Positions 24,841 through 34,845 of a stretch of 64,000 nt of DNA are shown here, piece after piece. Under the pieces are notes generated by a model. The model saw only the letters and a program-made list of their open reading frames with translations, was not told where the DNA came from and made no database searches. The position numbers and the translations under genes were made by a program. Source of the stretch: Clostridium fungisolvens (GTDB lineage Bacteria; Bacillota; Clostridia; Clostridiales; Clostridiaceae); the NCBI RefSeq assembly GCF_014193895.1, contig NZ_BLZR01000001.1, forward strand, positions 1,426,001-1,490,000, written 5' to 3'. Position 1 is the stretch's first letter. Each line of letters starts with the position of its first letter.

Positions 24841-25628
24841 ACATTACAAAGAAGAGTTTGATAACAGTATTACTTTTTGTTATTGTATTTTGTAAAACAG
24901 TATTGGCTGTTCCATTGAATAATAAAATAATTAATTGTGATAGTGATGAGTGTTATATGAATCACGATGATAAAAAAGTTGTTTTTTTAACCTTTGATGA
25001 CGGACCAGGACGTTTAAGCAGTAAGAGAATTTTAAGTATACTTAAGCAAAAAAATGTTAAGGCAAGTTTCTTTATGGTTGGTGAAAATATAAAGAATGAT
25101 ACTGTTGAAGTTGTTGAAGGTTTATATGAAAATGGCATGGATATATATCCACATTGTTACGATCATCATTATAACTCTCTTTATAAAAGTGAAGATAGCT
25201 ATTTTGAAGATTTCAATAAATACATAAATAGTACTAAAGGACTAATATTTAAAAATAAAAGGTTTTTTGTAAGAATGCCAGGTGGATCACTTAATACATA
25301 TTGCAGCCAAGGTACATTAAAGAATATAAAAAGCAGGTTGGAAAAAAGTAATATTGATTATATAGATTGGAATGTTAGCATAGGAGATGCAGTAGGATCA
25401 AATATAAAAAAGGAGCAACTTGTTGATAATATAAAAAAGCAAGGTGACATTTATAGAGTTGCAGTGGTTCTTATGCATGATGCAGATTATAAAAGTTCAA
25501 CTATCGATGCGTTACCAGAAATAATTGACTTTTATAAAGGGAAAGGTTATAGATTTAAATTGTTAAGTGAAATGACATCTCAAGAATATGAATATCTAAA
25601 GAAAGTAAGAGTTATAAATAAAAAATAA
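24837..25628 (+). CDS. Polysaccharide deacetylase (NodB domain), secreted
   Basis: A 263-residue protein with a signal peptide or anchor (about 7-25) and a NodB deacetylase domain: TFDDGP (52-57), the metal site HCYDH (106-110; Cys replaces the usual Ser) and RMPGGS (about 144-149). The end of the domain has VLMHDAD. It removes acetyl groups from peptidoglycan or other surface glycans. Start at GTG is coupled to the short upstream frame at 24823. A terminator follows. Confidence 0.85.
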   Translation: MNITKKSLITVLLFVIVFCKTVLAVPLNNKIINCDSDECYMNHDDKKVVFLTFDDGPGRLSSKRILSILKQKNVKASFFMVGENIKNDTVEVVEGLYENGMDIYPHCYDHHYNSLYKSEDSYFEDFNKYINSTKGLIFKNKRFFVRMPGGSLNTYCSQGTLKNIKSRLEKSNIDYIDWNVSIGDAVGSNIKKEQLVDNIKKQGDIYRVAVVLMHDADYKSSTIDALPEIIDFYKGKGYRFKLLSEMTSQEYEYLKKVRVINKK

Positions 25629-25655
25629 TCAGTTTTCACTGATTATTTTTTATTT
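25623..25655. terminator. Bidirectional terminator between the deacetylase and gatD genes
   Basis: AATAATCAG (25625-25633) pairs with CTGATTATT (25640-25648), with A-run before and T-run after. Confidence 0.85.
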
Positions 25656-25680
25656 TGTATAAATTTATCTAGTTTATGTC

Positions 25681-26409
25681 TTAACTATTTTTATTTAATC
25701 TGCTTAGAATTGCATTTTTTGCATTGTATTCTAAAGAATCATCTAAGGCGTCTAAGGCAATTTCACCATATCTTATATCTAAGGCTGTTTTTATCATTCT
25801 ATCGGCAAATTCAGGATTCTTCGATAATAGAGAACCATGAAAGTATGAGCCATAAGTATTTTTATAAATACAACCTTCGTTACCGTCTTCGCCGTTATTA
25901 CCATAACCATGTAGGCATTTACCTAAAGGTTTGTGATTGTTTATATAAGTACGTCCAGAATGGTTTTCAAAACCAACATAGGTTTCACCAAACTCTTCAT
26001 TGAAAATTGCAGTATTACCTATAAATCTTGTGTTTCCAGGTTCCGTATATATATCTAGAATTCCTAACCCTTCAAGTTTTTCGCCCTCAGGGGTAGTGTA
26101 ATACTTTCCTAATAGCTGGTATCCACCACAAATAGCAATAAAAACTTTTCCACTCTCTATATACTTTTGGATAGCATCTTTTTTTGTATTAATAAGGTCA
26201 TCAGATACTATAGATTGTTCATAATCTTGACCACCACCAAAAAACACAATATCATATTTATCTTCTTCGAATGGGTCATTAATAGAAACATTAATGATGT
26301 TAGTTTTAATACCTCTACTTTCTGCTCTATGCTTAAGTATAAGTATGTTTCCCATATCTCCATAGACGTTTAATAGATCAGGATATAAATGGCATATATT
26401 TAATTCCAT
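25681..26409 (-). CDS. gatD: Lipid II isoglutaminyl synthase, glutaminase subunit GatD
   Basis: With the start at the ATG at 26409 (RBS AGAGGTGAT) the protein has 242 residues. It is a class I glutamine amidotransferase with catalytic Cys94 in AICGGYQLLG and a His near residue 189 in SYFHGSLL, the same spacing as in known GatD. It hands ammonia to MurT, which amidates the D-glutamate of lipid II. murT ends 12 nt away from this start, so the two are one operon in the order murT-gatD. Confidence 0.95.
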   Translation of the reverse strand: MELNICHLYPDLLNVYGDMGNILILKHRAESRGIKTNIINVSINDPFEEDKYDIVFFGGGQDYEQSIVSDDLINTKKDAIQKYIESGKVFIAICGGYQLLGKYYTTPEGEKLEGLGILDIYTEPGNTRFIGNTAIFNEEFGETYVGFENHSGRTYINNHKPLGKCLHGYGNNGEDGNEGCIYKNTYGSYFHGSLLSKNPEFADRMIKTALDIRYGEIALDALDDSLEYNAKNAILSRLNKNS

Positions 26410-26420
26410 AGTATCACCTC

Positions 26421-27767
26421 TTACCATAATTTTTTTATATAACCTTTAGAATGCAGATATTTTCTATAATTTATCATAGCTGTATAGGTTGCAAGAATAT
26501 ATATCTTTTCACCACTACAATCTTTGATATATTCAGTTATGTTTGAGAACTCAGCACTAATTTTAAATCTGTCAGTTGGAATACCAGCTGTTTTTAGTCT
26601 AACTGCCATATCATACATTCTTTCACCTGATATAAGAATATCCTTTAAATCTAATGCTGCAAGTTTTTCGAAATTTACATCCCATATCCAAGATACGTCT
26701 CTACCATCCGCATAATTATCATTTAAGAAAAATGCTACTGATAGACTATCTTTGCTAAGACAAAGGGTGTCAATAGCTTGATTGTAACCTGCTGGGTTTT
26801 TAACTAAAATTATCTTAACTTCCTTACCATCAACATTAATAACTTCTTGGCGTCCAAAACTGGATTCTTGTTTGTTTAAGGAAGTATTTATTGTTTTATC
26901 ATCAATTCCAAGTTCTTTTGTTATTGCGTATGCACAAAGAGCATTGTAAATATTATACACTCCAGATTGTGTTACATTGAACTCGTGATTATTAAATTCA
27001 ACTAAAGAGTTGTCTGATGTTATATCAAGTACACTTGTAAGGGTGTATTTCAATTCTGGTCTCTTATAGCCACAGCTTGGGCAATAAAAATCTCCAAGAT
27101 GATTATAGGATACAAAATTGTATTCATAGTTTGTTTTACAAAACTTGCAGAATTTTGCATCTGAATTAATATCTATAACTTTTTCGTTGGTAGGGGATAA
27201 ACCAAAACCAAAATAAGTTATAGGGTTTGGAACTTTTAAATCTCCGAGTAGTGACTCGTCACCATTTAATATTAGTTTTGTATTTGGAACAAGAGTGACA
27301 CCTTCCATTATTTTTGAGAGTGTAGTGTACACTTCTCCATAACGATCTAGCTGATCTCTAAATAAATTAGTTATTGTTATAGACCAAGGAGTTAAATGTT
27401 TGGTTATAAATTTTAGATTAGCTTCGTCAACTTCAATTACTGCATATCGTTCCTTTGAACTGCCAAATTTATAGTTATCTATAAAACATGAAGTAATTCC
27501 AGGTAACATATTTGCACCTGTACTATTTGTTATTACGTCATATCCAGCTTCTTTTATAATGTTGTAGATCATACTAGTGGTAGTTGTCTTCCCGTTAGTT
27601 CCAGTGATCATGATGATTTTATAATTATTTGTTATAGTCTTGAGTATGGAACTATCAAATTTTAAAGCTATCTTGCCAGGAAAATTACTGCCACCTTTAA
27701 ATAATTTCTTTGAAAAGAATAATGTTATTTTTGCTGCTATTATACTAATTAAAGATTTAATTTTAAT
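26421..27767 (-). CDS. murT: Lipid II isoglutaminyl synthase, Mur-ligase subunit MurT
   Basis: The Mur-ligase-like protein has the P-loop GTNGKTTTT, a zinc ribbon of two CXXC pairs (CKFC and CPSC) within the central domain, and the DUF1727 end. The first ATG in frame (27611) begins right at the P-loop. The family has about 50 residues before it, and the matching sequence (AAKITLFFSKKLFKGGSNFP, PGKIALKFD) is present upstream in frame up to a stop at 27770. In that stretch there is no ATG, GTG or TTG. An ATT codon at 27767 lies 8 nt behind the RBS AAAGGTGG, so an AUU start, giving 448 residues, is the best reading. Confidence 0.85.
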   Translation of the reverse strand: MKIKSLISIIAAKITLFFSKKLFKGGSNFPGKIALKFDSSILKTITNNYKIIMITGTNGKTTTTSMIYNIIKEAGYDVITNSTGANMLPGITSCFIDNYKFGSSKERYAVIEVDEANLKFITKHLTPWSITITNLFRDQLDRYGEVYTTLSKIMEGVTLVPNTKLILNGDESLLGDLKVPNPITYFGFGLSPTNEKVIDINSDAKFCKFCKTNYEYNFVSYNHLGDFYCPSCGYKRPELKYTLTSVLDITSDNSLVEFNNHEFNVTQSGVYNIYNALCAYAITKELGIDDKTINTSLNKQESSFGRQEVINVDGKEVKIILVKNPAGYNQAIDTLCLSKDSLSVAFFLNDNYADGRDVSWIWDVNFEKLAALDLKDILISGERMYDMAVRLKTAGIPTDRFKISAEFSNITEYIKDCSGEKIYILATYTAMINYRKYLHSKGYIKKLW

Positions 27768-27810
27768 TTAAGACACCACCTTTATAATTAATTATATACT
27801 TATGAAATGA

Positions 27811-28686
27811 TTAGTAATCAATATAGTTGAATTTTTCACTAATCTTAAATGGAATGTTATAAGATCTATCATTTAAATCTTTTATTACAGAATCTTTTTT
27901 CTCGTAGTCAGTTATTATAAGTTTTATACCTATAGATACTGAATAGTTCTTATAAAATATAAAAGAAAATTGAGGGATATAGTTGATTTCTGTATTATTA
28001 CAATTATTGACAAAGACAGTCTTGTTTATAAGTTTAAATTTATATTTGTCATAGCTGCTTGTTAGGACTAAGTTTGCTCCAGTTTTTGAAAGAACCTTTA
28101 TATATTCATCATTCAATGGCTTTGAAGAATCAACATAAATTACAACAGGTAAATTATTTTTTTTCAAGTCTTCAACTGCATTCATCATCTTATTAAAATT
28201 ATCAGTGGACTCATTGTCAACGTCGATATAGATAAAGTTAATTCTTTTACCCTGATAATTTGCTTGAAAATATGATTTAGATGAACAAAGATTAACTCCA
28301 AGCTTAGAGAAGGTATCAAACTGAGTATCCTTTGCAAAAATCAAGTTTATGTCTTTATCATTTACGAATTTTCTTAAGAAATCCATATCTACATCATCAG
28401 ACTTATCTAAATATCCAAAAGTCAGATCGCTAGTTGATAAAAGCGTAGACACAAGTTGAAGGTTTTTTGTCATTGGAACCGGAGTTAAATATATTTCACT
28501 AACCTCTTCGCCATTTTTATCTTTTTTATATTCAATTTTATTAGCAGTACTATTAAACAAAATACTATTCAGTGTTAAGCTTATATTTGGTACATAGAAG
28601 TATACTATGATTCCAATAACAGCAAAAAGTAAGAATAGTAATATTAAATCAACAAATCTTTTTCTGGAAAAGTGCATTTTAATCAC
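27811..28686 (-). CDS. Membrane-anchored protein, function unknown
   Basis: A 291-residue protein with one N-terminal membrane segment (about 11-33) and a large extracytoplasmic domain. The domain has alternating strands and helices with VVIYVDSSKP and ANLVLTSS, which recalls CapA-like phosphoesterase folds, but metal-binding residues are not evident. Start may be the GTG at 28686 or the ATG at 28677. It lies just upstream of murT-gatD, so a cell-envelope role is plausible by context only. Confidence 0.55.
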   Translation of the reverse strand: MIKMHFSRKRFVDLILLFLLFAVIGIIVYFYVPNISLTLNSILFNSTANKIEYKKDKNGEEVSEIYLTPVPMTKNLQLVSTLLSTSDLTFGYLDKSDDVDMDFLRKFVNDKDINLIFAKDTQFDTFSKLGVNLCSSKSYFQANYQGKRINFIYIDVDNESTDNFNKMMNAVEDLKKNNLPVVIYVDSSKPLNDEYIKVLSKTGANLVLTSSYDKYKFKLINKTVFVNNCNNTEINYIPQFSFIFYKNYSVSIGIKLIITDYEKKDSVIKDLNDRSYNIPFKISEKFNYIDY

Positions 28687-28846
28687 AACCTACCCTATAA
28701 ACTAAAATATAGTATATCACAATATCAATTTTGCACCAATATATATAAGTGCTAATTGAGTTTATTCAATTTAAATAAATGATGAAAGTAGATTTTTTTT
28801 AGTGTTTTTGCTAGAATAAGAAGAGAATTTAAAATTTGGAGGAATT

Positions 28847-30700
28847 ATGAGTAAGTTTACTGAATCCCTAAAAAATATTTTTGACAACGTTTTAGCTGGT
28901 TTAAGAAAGTTAGACTTAAGTTTTATTAAAAAGTTTTATAAAAATAAATTAGTTCCAATGTTATCAAGTATAAGAAAAATAGATTTAAAGAATTTAAATT
29001 TTAAAGATAGAAAAGTTAAGATAGCAGCAATAATAATAGCAGCTGTAGTGGTTATCGCTGTACCAACTACATATTATTTTTATAGACAAGCCCAAGATCA
29101 AACGGTAAAAATAGCTACAAATAAAGCAGAACAGTATTTTTATAAAAATGAATATGATAAAGCAATAGAAGAATATAACAAACTTAATGAAAAGGAAACT
29201 TGGCCTCTTTGGGATGTAAAGATAGCTGAGATTTATTCGGTTGAAGGAAATGTTGAAAAATCAAGAGAGTTACTTAAAAACTCGTTAGATAAAAGAACCA
29301 AGTACATAGAAAAGAATGGCGAAAAAAAGAAAGACTTTAAAGAAAAAGATGAATATCTTCTTAATTACATAGTTTTTACTGATTTTATGAACAAAGATTT
29401 TGATGAGGCTTTAAAACAAGGCGAACTAGCGTTATCAAAATATAAAGATTATAAGCCTTTAATAAAAACTATGTTTTCCACCTACATGTCGAACAATAAG
29501 GTTGATAAAGCAAATGCTTTAGTTGATACTTATCCAGTAGATGAAAAGTCTGCTTATGATATGGCTGACTATTCAAGAATGAAAATCCTTGTTGATAAAT
29601 GGGATGATGGATTTAAATATCTTGAAAAGGCTTGGAATCTAGATAAAGATGAATACAAGGTGTATGATGTTCTTGCGCAGATTTCATCATATAATAGAGA
29701 TGCATTACTAGAAAAGCTACTAGCATTAAAAGAAAAAAATAATGATAATGTAGCATACAATATGTGGCTAGCTAAGGTATATTCTATGACTAATGAGACC
29801 GCAGATGATTCTATAAAGTATTTAGATTCATTGAAGGACAAGGATACTGGTAAAATAGTAGTTAAACTAATAAGAGCTTCAGCTCTTCAAAATACAAATA
29901 AAACTAAGGAAGCTGATGAGCTTCTTGATAAAGTTATTGAAAGTAACAAAGAAGACTACAGAGTTTATCACACAGCTGCGTGGTACTATCTAGATAAAGG
30001 GGATTATAAAAAGGCTCTAGAATACTGTAACAACAGCATACTTAAGAATAAGGATTACCCTGATAATTATGGATTCTTAATGCCAGAAATTCTAAAGAAA
30101 ATGAATAAAAATAAAGAGGCTGAACCATTCTTTAGAACTGCGTTACTAAAAGAACCATATAATTACAACATACTTTTAAATATTGCTAATTACTATTGGT
30201 ATACAGAACAAGACTTAAATAAAGCATACGAGTTCTTCTATAAAGCATCATTAATCAAACCTAATGATAGTGAAATAGTTTATAATATGGCTATTATCAA
30301 GCTTAAACAAGATAAAAAGGATGATTGTGTAGAATTACTAAAAAAATCAATTGCATTAAACGAATCTGAACCAAAATATCATAGAACCCTTGGCACTATA
30401 TATTTAGGAGATAATAAGAATTCAGATGCTATAAAAGAGATAAGATTTGCATATGCGGCAGATAAAAATGACATTCTTACTTTAAACAATGCTGGATGTT
30501 TCTATATTTCTATAAACGGAGATCTTGAAAGAGGTATGGTTAATTTGAAGGCTGCTTATACTGGAATATTGCAGTCAACTGATGAATATACTAAAAAAAC
30601 AATTACTGAAAATTATGAGAAAGCGAAGAAAGTTTATGATGCGTATAATAAGGAAGATGGCTCTAGTATAAAGGTTCCAGACTTTACATTGTTTTATTAA
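28847..30700 (+). CDS. Large TPR repeat membrane protein
   Basis: A 617-residue protein: a cytoplasmic, basic N-terminal part (1-65), a membrane segment (about 70-91), then a long array of TPR repeats on the far side of the membrane (about 100-610). Clear TPR units include the blocks near residues 382-400 (YLDKGDYKKALEYCNNS) and 455-475. It should act as a binding platform, perhaps in cell-envelope assembly, given the neighbours murT-gatD and uppP. Function not known. RBS TTGGAGG. Confidence 0.75.
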   Translation: MSKFTESLKNIFDNVLAGLRKLDLSFIKKFYKNKLVPMLSSIRKIDLKNLNFKDRKVKIAAIIIAAVVVIAVPTTYYFYRQAQDQTVKIATNKAEQYFYKNEYDKAIEEYNKLNEKETWPLWDVKIAEIYSVEGNVEKSRELLKNSLDKRTKYIEKNGEKKKDFKEKDEYLLNYIVFTDFMNKDFDEALKQGELALSKYKDYKPLIKTMFSTYMSNNKVDKANALVDTYPVDEKSAYDMADYSRMKILVDKWDDGFKYLEKAWNLDKDEYKVYDVLAQISSYNRDALLEKLLALKEKNNDNVAYNMWLAKVYSMTNETADDSIKYLDSLKDKDTGKIVVKLIRASALQNTNKTKEADELLDKVIESNKEDYRVYHTAAWYYLDKGDYKKALEYCNNSILKNKDYPDNYGFLMPEILKKMNKNKEAEPFFRTALLKEPYNYNILLNIANYYWYTEQDLNKAYEFFYKASLIKPNDSEIVYNMAIIKLKQDKKDDCVELLKKSIALNESEPKYHRTLGTIYLGDNKNSDAIKEIRFAYAADKNDILTLNNAGCFYISINGDLERGMVNLKAAYTGILQSTDEYTKKTITENYEKAKKVYDAYNKEDGSSIKVPDFTLFY

Positions 30701-30824
30701 GCTAATATGCAGTCGTAGCAGGACAAGGAAATCTTTGTTTCGAAACTTGTATATACAAAACTAGAACTTTGAAATATTATATTATATCATTAATTTATTA
30801 AGTACTACAAAGGAGGAATACATT

Positions 30825-31802
30825 ATGTATCCAATTATTTTTGACAATATCTATTATGATAAGATATGGGGAGGAAGAGATTTCGAACTTTTTAGAGATA
30901 ATCTTCCAGAAGGAGAAATAGGTGAAAGCTGGGATGTAGCATGTCATCCAAATGGAACAGGTGTAGTTTCCAATGGTGAATATAAAGGAACTTCGTTTAA
31001 GGAACTTATTGGAAGATTAGGAAGCGAATTAGTTGGTACTAAAATCGATAAGAATAGATTTCCTCTTTTAGTTAAACTTATAAATGCGAAGGATAAACTT
31101 TCTGTGCAAGTTCATCCAGATGATGAATATGGTTTAAGAGTAGAAGGGGATTTAGGAAAGACTGAATGCTGGTATGTACTTGAAGCTTTCGAAGGAGCCA
31201 ATTTAGTTGTAGGAACTAAAAATTGTACAAAAGAACAATTTGTTAATGCAATTAACACTGGAAACTTTGATGAATATTTAAATAAGATTGAAGTTAAGAA
31301 AGGTGACTTTTTCTTTGTTAAAAGCGGATTAGTTCATGCTATTGGAGAAGGCGTAGTAATAGCTGAAATACAACAAAATAGTGATACAACTTATAGAGTT
31401 TATGATTATAATAGAGGAAGAGAAATTCATGTAGAAAAAGCTTTAGAGGTTATTGACTTCAGCTTAAAGGGTGAAAACAGTAACGGATTAAAAGTAGACT
31501 TAGATGGATTTTCTAAGACTTACTTAGCTCTTTGCGATTATTTTACTATAATAAAATATGATGTTGAGAAAGCAGTTAAAGAATTAAGCGATGCTGAAAG
31601 ATTCTACATATTTACTTGTGTAGAAGGTAAAGGTACTATTAAATACTCAGCTGGTGAAGTTTCTGTTAAAAAAGGTGATAGCGTATTTATTCCAGCAAAT
31701 CTTGGAGAGTATGAAATTTCGGGAAGTATTTCACTATTAAAGAGCTTTGTACCAGATGTTGCAAAAGTAGAGGCTGAAATACTAGAAATAGTTAAAAAAT
31801 AA
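30825..31802 (+). CDS. manA: Mannose-6-phosphate isomerase, class I
   Basis: A 325-residue zinc enzyme interconverting mannose-6-phosphate and fructose-6-phosphate. The metal ligands lie in VQVHPDDEYG (about 93-102), in KTECWYV (about 108-114) and in SGLVHAIGEG (about 167-176). The length is that of the short Firmicute form. It supplies mannose phosphates for surface sugars or takes in mannose. The RBS AAAGGAGG is strong. Confidence 0.93.
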   Translation: MYPIIFDNIYYDKIWGGRDFELFRDNLPEGEIGESWDVACHPNGTGVVSNGEYKGTSFKELIGRLGSELVGTKIDKNRFPLLVKLINAKDKLSVQVHPDDEYGLRVEGDLGKTECWYVLEAFEGANLVVGTKNCTKEQFVNAINTGNFDEYLNKIEVKKGDFFFVKSGLVHAIGEGVVIAEIQQNSDTTYRVYDYNRGREIHVEKALEVIDFSLKGENSNGLKVDLDGFSKTYLALCDYFTIIKYDVEKAVKELSDAERFYIFTCVEGKGTIKYSAGEVSVKKGDSVFIPANLGEYEISGSISLLKSFVPDVAKVEAEILEIVKK

Positions 31803-31825
31803 AAATACTAAGGTTTATATTTATC

Positions 31826-31907
31826 GATTCCAGGAGTAAAGAAGTGATAGGGCTTAAACTTCAAGTTTTGGTCTTATATCTTCATTAATCTTGGAATCTT
31901 TTATTTA
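31826..31907 (+). terminator. Long terminator hairpin after manA
   Basis: GATTCCAGGA (31826-31835) pairs with TCTTGGAATC (31889-31898). Inner pairs are AGAAG/CTTC and AAACTT/AAGTTT. TTTTATTT follows. Confidence 0.65.
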
Positions 31908-32026
31908 TAAAAGATGAGAGTTCACAATAATGTAAACTAAATTTAATTAATTTTTAATGGACAAAATAACTGCCAAATTTTATAATTAAGTGGTATGTCA
32001 AATAACAAGTGAAAGAGAGTGAGCAT

Positions 32027-32869
32027 ATGGCGTTAGATTTTATATTTATTTTAAAGGCGATAATAATTGGTATAGTAGAAGGAATAACTGAATTCATTCC
32101 AGTTTCATCTACTGGGCATATGATAATAGTTGGTGATTTAATTGGCTTTAGGGGAACAGAATTTACTAATATGTTTGAAATAGTAATACAATTAGGCGCA
32201 ATACTAGCTATAGTAGTTTTATATTGGAATAAGATATGGACGATGATAAAATCCTTTTTCAAGTTTGAGAAAAAAGGAATTAAGTTCTGGTTAGTAATAA
32301 TTGTTGGTACAATTCCTGCTTTAGTATTAGGTGTATTATTTAACGATATGATAGATAAATATTTATTCAGCTCTAAAACTGTTGCGATAGGCTTTATAGT
32401 TGGGGGTATTTTCTTAATAGTAGCTGAAAATAGCTTTAGAAAGAAAGCTAAAAGAGCAAGATCTGTTAAGGATATTGATGAAATTAGTTATGGTCAAGCT
32501 ATACAAGTAGGTCTTTTTCAATGTTTAGCAATGTGGCCAGGAATGTCAAGAAGTGCATCTACAATAATTGGAGGATGGATTTCTGGTTTAAATACTGCAG
32601 TTGCTGCAGAATTTTCGTTCTTTTTAGCAATTCCTATAATGATGGGAGCATCTACTCTTAAGTTAGTAAAGTTTAATTATTCAACCCTTAATTCATCTGA
32701 GGTAGTTGCATTAGTGGCAGGTTTTGTAGTGGCATTTATAGTTGCATTAATTGTAGTTGATGGATTTATAGCTTTCTTAAAGAAGAAGCCAATGAGAGTT
32801 TTTGCAGTTTATAGATTATTTGCAGGACTTATATTAATAGCTTTAATATTAGCAAAAATAATAAAATAA
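32027..32869 (+). CDS. uppP: Undecaprenyl-diphosphatase UppP (BacA)
   Basis: A 280-residue membrane enzyme with the two family motifs: EGITEFIPVSSTGHMI near the start and PGMSRSAST near residue 185. About eight membrane segments. It dephosphorylates undecaprenyl diphosphate, so that the lipid carrier can be reused for peptidoglycan, and gives bacitracin tolerance. The ATG at 32027 follows GAGAGTGAG; a GTG further upstream (32009) is less likely. Confidence 0.95.
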   Translation: MALDFIFILKAIIIGIVEGITEFIPVSSTGHMIIVGDLIGFRGTEFTNMFEIVIQLGAILAIVVLYWNKIWTMIKSFFKFEKKGIKFWLVIIVGTIPALVLGVLFNDMIDKYLFSSKTVAIGFIVGGIFLIVAENSFRKKAKRARSVKDIDEISYGQAIQVGLFQCLAMWPGMSRSASTIIGGWISGLNTAVAAEFSFFLAIPIMMGASTLKLVKFNYSTLNSSEVVALVAGFVVAFIVALIVVDGFIAFLKKKPMRVFAVYRLFAGLILIALILAKIIK

Positions 32870-32887
32870 GAACATATAACATAAAAG

Positions 32888-32928
32888 TTGAGTACATAAG
32901 AAAAATTGATATGTACTCAATTTTTTTT
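32888..32928 (+). terminator. Terminator of uppP
   Basis: TTGAGTACATA (32888-32898) pairs perfectly with TATGTACTCAA (32910-32920), then eight T residues. Confidence 0.92.
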
Positions 32929-33003
32929 CATTCTTTCTAATTAATATTTGAATTAATAGACATAATAAAGAGAATAATAACATAAAAAGAATGGAGTGAG
33001 GAT

Positions 33004-33450
33004 ATGTCTACAGCAGCAGAAAGAATTAAAGTTATACTTGATAGGAAAAAATGGAGTAAGAATGATTTAGATGTATCATGGGTGCAGCTAAGTAAATTGC
33101 TTTTAATTAAAAATCAACTTATTGTTATAATTAAAGGAAACACTTTAGATGAACCAGTTTGGGCAAAGATTGAAAATTTTAAAGAAATGAATGATGAACT
33201 CATATTTTATTATGATGGTGAATATGAGACAGTACTAACAGAGGATGAATATGAGGAATACAAAGAATGTATAGGAAAAGAAGAGTGGGAAGCTCTATTT
33301 TCAATAGATAGTTTGAAAAAGCTTACAGATATGAATTTAATTGATGATAAAGGCTTCTATTTACAGATGCATGGAAATATGAGCAATACAGAGAATACAG
33401 AAGGTATACAAAAATATGAGGAAGTATATAAAGAATTGAGCATGAAATAA
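33004..33450 (+). CDS. Conserved-looking cytoplasmic protein, function unknown
   Basis: A 148-residue acidic protein without signal or membrane segments. The middle part (VIIKGNTLDEPVWAKIENFKE and ELIFYYDGEYETVLTEDEYEEY) looks like a small beta domain followed by an acidic helix. No family recognised. The RBS AATGGAGTGAGG is good and codon use is like that of the neighbours, so it is a real gene. Confidence 0.6.
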   Translation: MSTAAERIKVILDRKKWSKNDLDVSWVQLSKLLLIKNQLIVIIKGNTLDEPVWAKIENFKEMNDELIFYYDGEYETVLTEDEYEEYKECIGKEEWEALFSIDSLKKLTDMNLIDDKGFYLQMHGNMSNTENTEGIQKYEEVYKELSMK

Positions 33451-33603
33451 ATTAAATTTTGAGAATATTTTATAAAATTTTTAATATTAAAAAAATATAC
33501 TTTTCACAAAGATTTTAATGTGATATCATTAAATAGAAATTAATGTACACATTTACACAAAAATATATAAAAGAATGAACATTCGGGTAGAGGGGGATAT
33601 GAG

Positions 33604-34701
33604 ATGGCAGAAAAAGTAAAAAAAATCGCATTATTAACTGGTGGAGGAGATTGCCCAGGGCTAAACGCAGTGATAAGGGCAGTTACTAGAACTGCTATAT
33701 TACAGTATGGTTATGAGGTTTATGGTTACAAGTTTGGATATAGAGGTCTTTATAACAATGATATAGTTCCTCTAACACTTGAGTCAGTATCTGGAATTCT
33801 TCACAGAGGAGGTACTATTTTATATAGTTCAAACAAAGATAATCTATTTGATTATCAAGTTGAAGAAGATGGAAAGATTGTGAAAAAAGATGTGTCTGAT
33901 GTTGGAGTTGAAAACTTAAAAAAAGAAGGCATAGATACATTAGTAGTAATCGGTGGTGATGGAACTCTTACATCTGCAAGAGATTTTGCAAGAAAAGGTG
34001 TTAATGTTATAGGTGTTCCAAAAACAATTGATAATGATTTAGAAGCTACAGATGTAACTTTCGGGTTTAACACTGCAATAGAAATTGCAACTGAAGCTCT
34101 TGATAGATTGCATACTACTGCTGAATCACATCATAGAATAATGCTTTTAGAAGTAATGGGAAGAAATGCAGGTTGGATAGCTTTAGAATCAGGAATTGCT
34201 GGTTCTGCTGATGTTATATTGATACCTGAGATTCCATATGATATTAATAAAATAGTAGATAAAATAAGACAAAGAGAAGCTGAAGGTAAACCATTCTCAA
34301 TAATCGTAGTAGCAGAAGGTGCTAAACCATTAAATGGTGAAGTAGTTGTTTCTAAAGTAGTTGCTGATTCACCAGATCCAATAAGACTTGGTGGAATTGC
34401 AAATAAATTAGCAATAGACTTAGAGAATTTAATAAAAAATCATGAAGTAAGAAGTACTGTTCTTGGTCATATACAAAGAGGTGGAAATACTTCTACTTAC
34501 GATAGAATATTATCAACTAGATATGGTGCAGCTGCTGTTGAATTGATTAATGAAGGAAAGTTCGGAAATATGGTTTGCTTAAAAGGTGATACTATTTCTT
34601 ATGAAAGCTTAGAGAATGTTATTGGAAAGACTAAGGATGTAAATCCAGACGGAGAACTAGTAACTGTTGCTAAAAAAATAGGAATTTCCTTTGGAGATTA
34701 A
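33604..34701 (+). CDS. 6-phosphofructokinase, mixed-signature type
   Basis: A 365-residue phosphofructokinase with GGGDCPGLNAVIRA (about 13-26), GGDGTLTSARDF (about 117), PKTIDNDL (about 139-146) and MGRNAGWIAL (about 185). It phosphorylates fructose-6-phosphate in glycolysis. The Gly after GGD points to ATP as donor, while the Lys in PKTIDND is found in PPi-dependent and in group III enzymes. So donor preference is uncertain. The RBS AGAGGGGG lies 8 nt upstream. Monocistronic between terminators. Confidence 0.92.
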   Translation: MAEKVKKIALLTGGGDCPGLNAVIRAVTRTAILQYGYEVYGYKFGYRGLYNNDIVPLTLESVSGILHRGGTILYSSNKDNLFDYQVEEDGKIVKKDVSDVGVENLKKEGIDTLVVIGGDGTLTSARDFARKGVNVIGVPKTIDNDLEATDVTFGFNTAIEIATEALDRLHTTAESHHRIMLLEVMGRNAGWIALESGIAGSADVILIPEIPYDINKIVDKIRQREAEGKPFSIIVVAEGAKPLNGEVVVSKVVADSPDPIRLGGIANKLAIDLENLIKNHEVRSTVLGHIQRGGNTSTYDRILSTRYGAAAVELINEGKFGNMVCLKGDTISYESLENVIGKTKDVNPDGELVTVAKKIGISFGD

Positions 34702-34706
34702 TATCA

Positions 34707-34738
34707 AAAGCACTAATTCATATGAATTAGTGCTTTTA
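34707..34738 (+). terminator. Terminator of the phosphofructokinase gene
   Basis: A perfect 32-bp palindrome, AAAAGCACTAATTCAT with its exact complement, ending in TTTT. Confidence 0.85.
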
Positions 34739-34845
34739 TAAAGCTTAAAATAGAAATAATAAGAATATTTATAAAATACTTCTAAATATTCTGAAAATAT
34801 GCTATAATTAGTATAGACATCAAACATAGAAAGCTGGAGGGTATT

